From Aralia elata (Eukaryota > Streptophyta > Magnoliopsida > Apiales > Araliaceae), in contig CM068383.1 of assembly GCA_034770075.1 (NCBI GenBank), positions 38,893,222 through 38,957,221 on the forward strand: 64,000 nucleotides of DNA. The letters run 5' to 3'. Made by a program: the position numbers and the translations under genes. The notes under the pieces were generated by a model that was not told the origin of the DNA, made no database searches, and saw nothing but the letters and a program-made list of their open reading frames with translations. Below, piece by piece: positions 57,385 to 64,000 of the stretch; positions within the stretch are counted from its first letter, which is position 1; every line of letters begins with the position of its first letter.

Positions 57385-59021
57385 ACACATAATCACCCAA
57401 TTAGAACCCAAAATTCTCTGTTTAAACAAAATATTCATGGTTTAGCCATTTAAATGAAATCAATCACTGTAAATTCATCTCTAAACCATTTTAATCCATT
57501 CCACTTACATTCTTTTTGTTTTTCATCATATTATCATAATCAAGCGTCAATGTACCGATTAATAATCAATTTGAGCATCAATTTTCATACATATATGCCA
57601 TACATGAATGTAAAACTCTATAAAACTAAAAACTCAATTTTAAAGCATGCTTTCATAGATTAACTCTTTTAAATTAGTTTATAAACATCATATAATCACC
57701 TAACACATGCTTACTATCAATTACATCAAGTAATTCATATTTTGAGCCAATAAATTTTATACAGAGAAATAAAATAATGAAATACAGTGAAGAACTTTTA
57801 ACAAAACTAACAAGAATTATACCTTCAATTCCTTCTTGATCTTTAGCTAGATGATGAAAATCACTTAGAAATCCTCCTTTGATTTTAGAACTCTTCTCTC
57901 CAATCTCCAAACTCTTCTCTCAATATCTCTCTATTCTTTCTTTGTTAAAACTCTGTTCTTCCTTCTTTGAGATTAGAAAAAAACAACTGATATGCTTTAT
58001 TTTATTTTTTAACGTAACTTAGCTTTTAATCAGTCAGTTGTAGAAAGCAAGAGTTAGGCCTTGTTTGGCAAACTCAAATGCACAATAATCCATTTTTACC
58101 AACCAAGGGTCACAAGGTCTTATTTGGTTTATCCAAAATAAAACCCTTTCTCATTTATTTTAATAATCCACTATACTATATAGTTTTAATTGTCACACTT
58201 CTACTTTAATTAAACTTAAATAAATTATCTTATTCAAATAAATCCTTTATTTAATTATTTAATCATCTAATTTAATTATTAAATTAAATTAGAATAATCA
58301 TATCAAATCACATTCAAATAACATTTAACATAATTACACTTAACATGAATTATTCCACCATAACTTTATAAATTATTTATTTTACTCAATAAATAAATTA
58401 ACAAAAATATTTATATAACTCAATAAATATTTTTATTCATTCACAAAAATCGCATTCATTACATAAATAACATGCTCATCATCTAAATCATAATCATTTG
58501 ACTAAACATATCATACATAATGATCATCACATAACGATTAAGGATTGAATTCCATAACTCAATCAACATTCTTTATTCAACGAACGTAGTCATAATTTGA
58601 CATTGTCATCTCATACATGTAACATATATAAAACGCATCATGCTTTTACATCATATGATTAAGATAGTTAATCAATTAATTCACATAACATATAGGAACT
58701 GAAAGACTTTTCTGGTTCGTAGTTTACTAATTACTATAACCAGCTTATATTTATCTGTGCTTCATGTATCCTACACGATATATATAATCATGTACATCAT
58801 TATTAGCCACATAGCAACACTTAGTACTAATTCTACTTAACATTTCATAATCCGTCATTTTAATACGTTCCACTTTAATCGACACTTAACCCTTAGCTAA
58901 GTCTTAAACTTTACTTTATATTAGATGTATAATGTTTATAAGTAAACCTCGTATAGGGTAACATAGCGTGACCAAAAGAAAAAGAATTAAAAACAAGAAA
59001 AATTTTATTTTCAGCAATTTC

Positions 59022-59100
59022 CGCCGGGGCGAGAAAATTACTACACAAAACTCTCGCCGGGGCGAGAAAATATAGTTCAGTGAGCTCACCGGGGTGAGAC
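59022..59100. repeat. GC-rich module in the outer Tekay-type LTR
   Basis: CCGCCGGGGCGAG, CTCGCCGGGGCGAG and CTCACCGGGGTGAG are spaced by AAAATTACTACACAAAA and AAAATATAGTTCAGTGA. The third core shows a paired change (CTCACC/GGGTGAG against CTCGCC/GGGCGAG). Confidence 0.88.
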
Positions 59101-59589
59101 TCCTGAATTCCAGTTTCTGCAGTTCGCGAATCAATGCCCAATTTTGATCATGAAACAAACCATATATATACAATACAAATAAAGTCCAATTCGTTATCTT
59201 TTAGAACATAATCCAAATTTGATTATTAGAAAATCCATAATAGAGGGTATATAACAGATTATATACATAAGAAACACATATATCATAACCCTCATCGATT
59301 CATACTACAAAATTCATTTTTTCAGAAAACCTATATTCTACAAAAATGAACATACAAAGGTTTAGAATATGATTTCTTACCTCTTTGATCTTCCCTAACC
59401 TAGATAGATGATGAAGTGGGCTATTCTTCCTAGATTCCTCTTTCTTCTTCCTTTTTTGATTCTCCAGAGTTCTTCTCAATACACACATAGAATTTCCTCT
59501 CTCACAAACCCTCCTTTTTCTCTCAGTTTTCTCCCAACAAGAAGAACACTGAAGAACTAAAAACTTATACTTATATTATTACCTAGCCA

Positions 59590-59770
59590 TCAGTTATACA
59601 AACCAAGAGTCTAAGTAGTTACAAATACCAAGAGTCTTAACAGTTACAAATACCAAGAGTCTCAACAGTTACAAATACCAAGAGTCTCAGCAGTTACAAA
59701 TACCAAGAGTCTCAGCAGTTACAAATACCAAGAGTCTCAGCAGTTACAAATACCAAGAGTCTCAGCCGTT
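59590..59770. repeat. Tandem repeat of 25 bp, about seven copies
   Basis: The unit TACCAAGAGTCTCAGCAGTT plus ACAAA is highly regular, with one decayed first copy. It lies inside the outer Tekay-type LTR. Confidence 0.93.
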
Positions 59771-60189
59771 ATGGAATTGAAGGGTCACTAGGCCATGTTT
59801 GGCTAGAACCCAAAAATTCCCTTTTAGCTTATTTTAATAATCTTTTTATTATAAGATATATATATTGTCACACTTAAATTAAATTAAACCTATTATATAA
59901 TTAAATCTAATTAAACTTATTAATAATTTCAATTAAAACTTACTGACCAAATTATAATTCAATTTAGCCAAACTATAATTTTATTAAATAAGTTATTTTA
60001 TTCAATAAAACATTAATCCTCTAATTTAATTATTAAATTAAATTAGAATACTACTCGCGTAATAAAATACGCACTAAAACGCTTAATTAAATTATTCTAC
60101 AATAATTTCCATCAAATGTTTATTCGATAAACATTTTAATCTACGAGATTCATGATCATACCACATTAACATGTTATATTTATATGTAG

Positions 60190-61392
60190 TGATGAGTGTG
60201 TTTTATATACACAAATTAGGTACTTTTAGCCTTAATAATTTGTAAGTCTTTAGCTATTTCGTTTGGTTTTATGTGTTTTCATCTTATTGTTGTGTAATGT
60301 AGTTTTGGAGTACTTTTATATGTATTTGTGTGCTTTTATGTGTTTTTACGTTGTTTTGTAGGTATTGAAATAAAGGCCCCTTGGATCGATGCGTTTTTGG
60401 CTTGAATCTAGCATTCCCGCTGCTTGTTTCTCAGTTTGACCCATGATTCAATCCGAATCTCTCAAAACTCAAAGAACAAAAGTTGTAGATTTTGATCTTA
60501 GCTTTCCAGAACATCCAGAATCATCCATTTTGAAGTTCGTATGAGAGAGGTATGGTCATTTTACCATCGGATTTTGTAGGAAATTTACACAGCAGTTGCT
60601 TCGGGCTCCATTTGAGCCTTTCTCCGGCCATTATCTCGACGAGCTCCAGTAATGGAAGTTGTAGAGCTATTTCTTATCTTTCCATAGCCTACTTAAACGC
60701 CTAAATCCGAGTTCGGACGAAGAAGTTATGACTATTTTACCTGAGCTCGCCGGGGCGGGAATTTCCTACACAAATTCCTCGCCGCGGCGAGGGCTCGCCG
60801 GGGCGAGAAAACGTAGGCCAAAATCCTCGCCGGGGCGAGCTCGCCTGTAGCAGAAAGCTAAAATGTGCGGGATTTTGGTCCAATTTGGTGTGCTAAGCTA
60901 GGTTAGGCATCTAGGGGGTTTATACTAACAGAGGAGGCACGAAATAGGAATAATAGAAGATAGAAATTAGCAACTCTAGGGAGAGGAGGCTACACAATAC
61001 ATCAAATTAGAGGGCCAAAGTGCTAAAATCAAGCTAAATCAAGCAAGGCCAAAGAGCTAAAGCATCAAGGATTGCAAAACCATGGAGGAGAAGCTAGGGT
61101 TCATCATCAATCCAACAAACATCATATGAAAATCTACAAAAGTGGTTTTATCTCTAGTTTTCCGTTCTATTTTGTAATCCAACATGATGTATAAATTGAA
61201 TATGATGTTATTTGTAGTTACCATGACCTATAACTTGTTTTCTAAGATTTCAATGGAACCCAATACATAGTTTGAATTGAATGCTCTTTCTTTGATGTTG
61301 GTTAATTATTTGTGATTGGATATCATAATTTGTGCTTTATATATTAATTACCTAGCTAGTAATTACCTTGGTAACTTATATGGAATTCGAGG
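60190..61392 (+). mobile_element. Athila-like LTR, plus orientation, 3' end missing
   Basis: It starts TGATGAGTGTG. It carries a GC-rich module at 60742-60850, a segment with ATGGAGGAGAAGCTAGGG near 61082 and the usual TTTTGTAATC block near 61170. The first ~595 bp are repeated in inverted orientation at 61393-61979. It lacks the GGGATCGAC end found in the LTR at 23037. No PBS or gag follows. Confidence 0.7.
60742..60850. repeat. GC-rich module (CTCGCCGGGGCGAG type) in the Athila-like LTR
   Basis: Cores GCTCGCCGGGGCGGG, CTCGCCGCGGCGAG, GCTCGCCGGGGCGAG and CTCGCCGGGGCGAG lie within 110 bases. The inverted LTR keeps one core near 61408-61424. The same wording recurs in the internal region at 63700-63792. 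Confidence 0.9.
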
Positions 61393-61979
61393 AATTTGTG
61401 TAGGAAATTCCCGCCCCGGCGAGCTCTGGAAAAACGACCATAACTTCTTCGTCTGAACTCGGATTAAGGCGATTAAGTAGGCTATGGAAAGCTAAGAAGT
61501 AGTTCTACAACTTTCATAACTGGAGCTCGTCGAGATAATGGCCGGAGAAAGGTTCAAATTGAGCCTGAAGCAACTGCTGTGTAAACGTCATGTAGAATCC
61601 GATGGTAAAATGACCATAACTCTCTCATACGAAATTCAAATTGGATGATTCCGGATGTTCTGGAAAGCTGAGATCAATATCTACAACTTTTGTTCTTTGA
61701 GTTTTGAGAGATTCGAATTGTATCATGAGTAAAATTGAGAAACAAGCAGCTGAAATGCCAAATTCAAGCCCAAAACACAACGATCCAAGGGGCCTCTATT
61801 TCAATACCTACAAAACAACGTAAAAACACATAAAAGCACACAAATACATATAAAAGTAATACAAAACTATATTACACAACAATAAGATGAAAACACATAA
61901 AACCAAACGAAATAGCTAAAGACTTACAAATTATTAAGGCTAAAAGTACCCAATTTGTGTATATAAAACACACTCATCA
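61393..61979 (-). mobile_element. 3' LTR of an Athila-like element (minus strand), truncated
   Basis: It begins TGATGAGTGTG at 61979, adjoining a PPT, and runs 587 bases in reverse complement to 60190-60784. It then breaks at ATTCCTCG and joins the other LTR head to tail-end in inverted order. Confidence 0.8.
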
Positions 61980-62367
61980 AATACCCCCAAACTTAAACCT
62001 TTGCTTGTCCTCAAGCAAAACACACAAACTATAAAAATTAAACATTTCTAAATAAAAACTATCTTGAGCAATGAGTCAATAAGCTAACCAATGGTCTCAA
62101 AGCATAAACACAAAAAAATTCAAGGAAACTTTCAAAACGTTGCAAGTCTAGAATTACAATTAGTTAGTCATAGTTTGCTTTAGGTCCCTTCCGTGTGTGT
62201 GTGAGTACCCAATAGCACTAAACCAATCAAGCTCGGATGAAGCTATGTAACCACATTACCTTATGACATAATCAAAATAAACTCCGAAATAACATGCATA
62301 ACACATCACTCAATACAAAGGTATACAAATCACAATTTCCAAAAATTTGAAATCAAAAGACTCTAGG

Positions 62368-62566
62368 TAAGTGCATTTTATGCTCCATCTTATTCTAAGT
62401 CTACTCTTGTGGGTGAGTGCGTTTAACGCTCCATCTCAACTCAACACAAGATTTGATATAAAAAACTTTCTTTCTTTAATCACAATTATAAGAGAGTGCG
62501 TTTTACGCTCTATCTCTCCTACGCATGTGTCCATGAGTGAGTGCGTTTTACGCTCCATCTCACTCA
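62368..62566 (-). repeat. Four hairpin units with variable arms and a constant 17-nt centre
   Basis: Units are at 62368-62392 (arms TAAG/CTTA), 62414-62438 (TGAG/CTCA), 62492-62518 (GAGAG/CTCTC) and 62534-62566 (TGAGTGAG/CTCACTCA). The centre is TGCGTTTTACGCTCCAT or a near variant, and contains the inner stem GCGT-TTT-ACGC (GCAT-TTT-ATGC in the first unit). Confidence 0.9.
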
Positions 62567-63699
62567 CCACATGACCAACAAATCAAACACAACAAATTTG
62601 GACACCTTGCTTCCAGTGATGTTTAAACGAGTTCTAGAGTTTATAGATATTTCCCATAAGCATTCGGTTATAAAAGCCTTCACTAAGCACACAACTAGCT
62701 TAATACTCATGGGTAGGTGCAAAAGCGTGAAAGGACGCATAAGCAAAACAATAACCAACAATAATGATTAAGCACAAGGACAAAGCAATATTTATCCATT
62801 TTCTATGAGTTAGAATCAATTCAATCAAGTTCTTATCATAGACCATGAATTGTAGTTCAAATCAAATTAAAACAATGCTCAAGAGACACATCCTAAAAAT
62901 AATTTTTTTTTCATAATAAACAAACATTAAAATTACACAAATAACTAACACATGCTATGTAGCTATGATGTCAATGTTATATGATCCACCCCCAAACTCA
63001 AAGTGAACAATGTCCTCATTGTTTATAAGATAAAGAAATGAAAACTGAGAACTTCCCTGATTAGCCAAGCGTCATGCTCGACCATAGCCTTCTAAACATT
63101 TGAGTCTAAAGGGTGGATAAACTGGTAACGGTTATGGCTCAGAAACATAGATTGGGGCAACATTCGGATAATAACCAAGCAATTCCTTACCAAACAATGC
63201 TCAATCAGGCCAACTTTCTTTTAGACAATTCGTTCACTACGTGATGTGCACTGACTGAAATTCTTCATCAAATACCTCCCCCAAACTCAGTTTCAACAAA
63301 AATTGCTAAGTTATTGTAATATTCAATCAAATCATAGCAATGAATAACCCAAAATCCTCCAATTGAGCCAACACAAACTCAATTGGGCAACCAATCTAAA
63401 TTTATGCAAATTTGACAGTGCATGATTACCCAATACAAATCCAACTACAACAGTTTAACTAACCAAGAATACCATCACAATTGACAAATTTATTTTACTT
63501 GTATGCAAAAATTGGAGTGAGTTCCTTGTTTTGTGTTGGCAAAAGAAGTTGTTTGATGTTACCTTCAATTTGGAGATGAATACTTTTGAATGCTCAGTGG
63601 GTTGTGATGAATCCATATGGGAGAGGGGAAGAATGAGTTTGGAAGTGTGAATGACAATACAATCCGGCTTAGGAAGAATTTTTTATTTTTATTTTTAGC

Positions 63700-63792
63700 T
63701 CGGTTCGCCGGGGCGAGAAAATCATGCCTTGTGAGCTCGCCGGGGCAAGAATTCTTAGGCCAAAAAGCTCGCCGGGGCGAGCTCGTCGCGGC
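63700..63792. repeat. GC-rich module in the internal region of the Athila-like element
   Basis: TTCGCCGGGGCGAG, GCTCGCCGGGGCAAG and GCTCGCCGGGGCGAGCTCG occur with spacers TTAGGCCAAAAA and AAAATCATGCC. It matches the module in the LTR at 60742, including the AGGCCAAAA spacer. Confidence 0.88.
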
Positions 63793-64000
63793 CAGAAGCA
63801 GATTTTTCAGGTTTTTTGGTCATTTTGGGGGTGCTAAGCTAGGTTTACTCACACCTAACACATATAACATATCCAGGGGCTCGAAAATAGGCAGTGACAC
63901 TTGTGGAGGCTGCACATACACATCAAAATTGAAGAGTAATGGGTTGCAATACAAGGAAATTCTAGCAAAATCAAAGGATTAATTGAGGAAAGGAGTACCA

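Larger units (their letters stand above)
46317..57389 (+). mobile_element. Young non-autonomous Tat-like element with TSD ACACA
   Basis: The LTRs (46322-48363 and 55368-57384) flank a 7-kb interior with PBS, gag, a long non-coding part, a tandem array and PPT. Perfect ACACA duplications lie at 46317-46321 and 57385-57389; joining the flanks restores the sequence seen at 37567-37580. By eye the two LTRs differ at about eight positions, plus a 23-bp repeat unit and one CA step, so insertion was recent. The gag type, PBS and PPT (AAAGAGGGGCAGC then TGTAGACACC) fit the Tat group. No protease, RT or integrase. Confidence 0.92.
36025..58463 (-). mobile_element. Full-length Tekay/Del chromovirus (minus strand), its 5' LTR split by a Tat-like element
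   Basis: The order on the minus strand is 5' LTR (58463-44726, interrupted), PBS, coiled-coil frame, gag, protease, RT, RNase H, integrase, chromodomain, PPT, 3' LTR. The chromodomain and the gag-pol type place it in the chromovirus group; long LTRs and the GATTCTGGGGACAGAATCC-PPT block fit Tekay/Del. Flanking 5-mers are AAGTT (36020-36024) and TAAAT (58464-58468), so there is no TSD. Several stops and shifts make it inactive as it stands. Confidence 0.9.
44726..58463 (-). mobile_element. 5' LTR of the chromovirus, split by the Tat-like element
   Basis: The pieces are 44726-46321 and 57390-58463. When the 46322-57389 insertion is removed they make a continuous LTR of about 2.67 kb, ending TGTAATGAATGCG on the minus strand at 58463. 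The extra 50 bp relative to the 3' LTR lies in the GC-rich module at 46030-46160. Confidence 0.92.
35557..60189 (-). mobile_element. Outer Tekay-type LTR, split by the chromovirus insertion (35557-36024 and 58464-60189)
   Basis: The left piece starts TGTAACGACCTC and includes GCAAGAATGAGCTCGACAGC, the counterpart of GCAAGAGTGAG in the chromovirus LTR. The right piece continues with a GC-rich module, a CAGTTCGCGAATCA segment, a leader-like pyrimidine stretch and AGGGTCACTAGGCCATGTTTGG, in the same order as in the chromovirus LTR (37330-38360). The two pieces together are about 2.2 kb. The right end near 60189 is not sharply defined, and no TSD is found. Confidence 0.65.
61980..64000 (-). mobile_element. 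3' internal part of the Athila-like element (minus strand), non-coding
   Basis: It starts with the PPT (61980-62010, same wording as 24516-24545). It has four hairpin units at 62368-62566 and a GC-rich module at 63700-63792. No reading frame with recognisable motifs; the plant-transposon-protein frame of the relative at 25613-27043 is not seen here. The element continues beyond the window. Confidence 0.7.

Noticed and set aside
1..64000. Host protein-coding genes
   Set aside because: No exon-like frames with host domains were seen; every recognisable motif belongs to a retroelement. Short-exon genes could be missed without a splice-aware search.

Overview
The window is plant nuclear DNA, probably from a eudicot, and consists almost entirely of LTR retrotransposons inserted into one another. 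It is strongly AT-rich. It has polypurine tracts, tRNA-type primer binding sites, 5-bp target site duplications and decayed gag-pol reading frames. I find no convincing host gene, tRNA, rRNA or CRISPR array. The lineage names below come from protein motifs, PBS and PPT type, and layout, not from a database search.

Layout. 1-9102: 3' part of a Ty3/Gypsy element (+) of the Tekay/Del chromovirus type. It has a long leader, a gag with three stops, no pol, a PPT and a 3' LTR of about 4.6 kb, which is split by a 2.1-kb Tat-like solo LTR with TSD ATAAC (6279-8414). 9236-14435: a 5.2-kb solo LTR of a relative of that element, with TSD CTTTT. 14441-18411: a non-coding LTR element (-) with an initiator-Met type PBS, carrying 110-bp and 634-bp tandem duplications. 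19698-23031: a decayed Athila-like gag-protease-RT (+). 23037-30093: an Athila-like element (-) that kept gag-protease and a 'putative plant transposon protein' frame but has no RT or integrase. 30094-31325: an inverted copy of the LTR at 15542. 32055-35556: two LTR remnants of Tekay type (-).

35557-60189 is a three-level nest. A Tekay-type LTR (outer) is split by a full-length Tekay/Del chromovirus (-, 36025-58463). The 5' LTR of that chromovirus is split in turn by a young Tat-like element (+, 46322-57384, TSD ACACA). The chromovirus has a coiled-coil upstream frame, gag, protease, RT, RNase H, integrase and chromodomain, with several stops and frameshifts. A 150-bp piece of its own LTR is patched between RT and RNase H. 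The Tat-like element has two nearly identical LTRs and one intact gag (443 aa) but no pol; between gag and the 3' LTR lie a threefold repeat and a 1.5-kb satellite-like array, so it would depend on another element for its enzymes. 60190-64000: Athila-like LTRs in head-to-head inverted orientation, followed by the 3' internal end of the minus-strand element.

The signals not explained by ordinary annotation are arrays of short palindromes in the non-coding parts of several unrelated element families. The strongest is a hairpin unit (six copies in two Athila-like elements) whose outer arms differ in sequence between copies but always pair, around a constant 17-nt centre. The others are GC-rich palindromic modules in the LTRs of several lineages, apparently in element-specific 'dialects', and a leader array of palindromes with paired arm changes.
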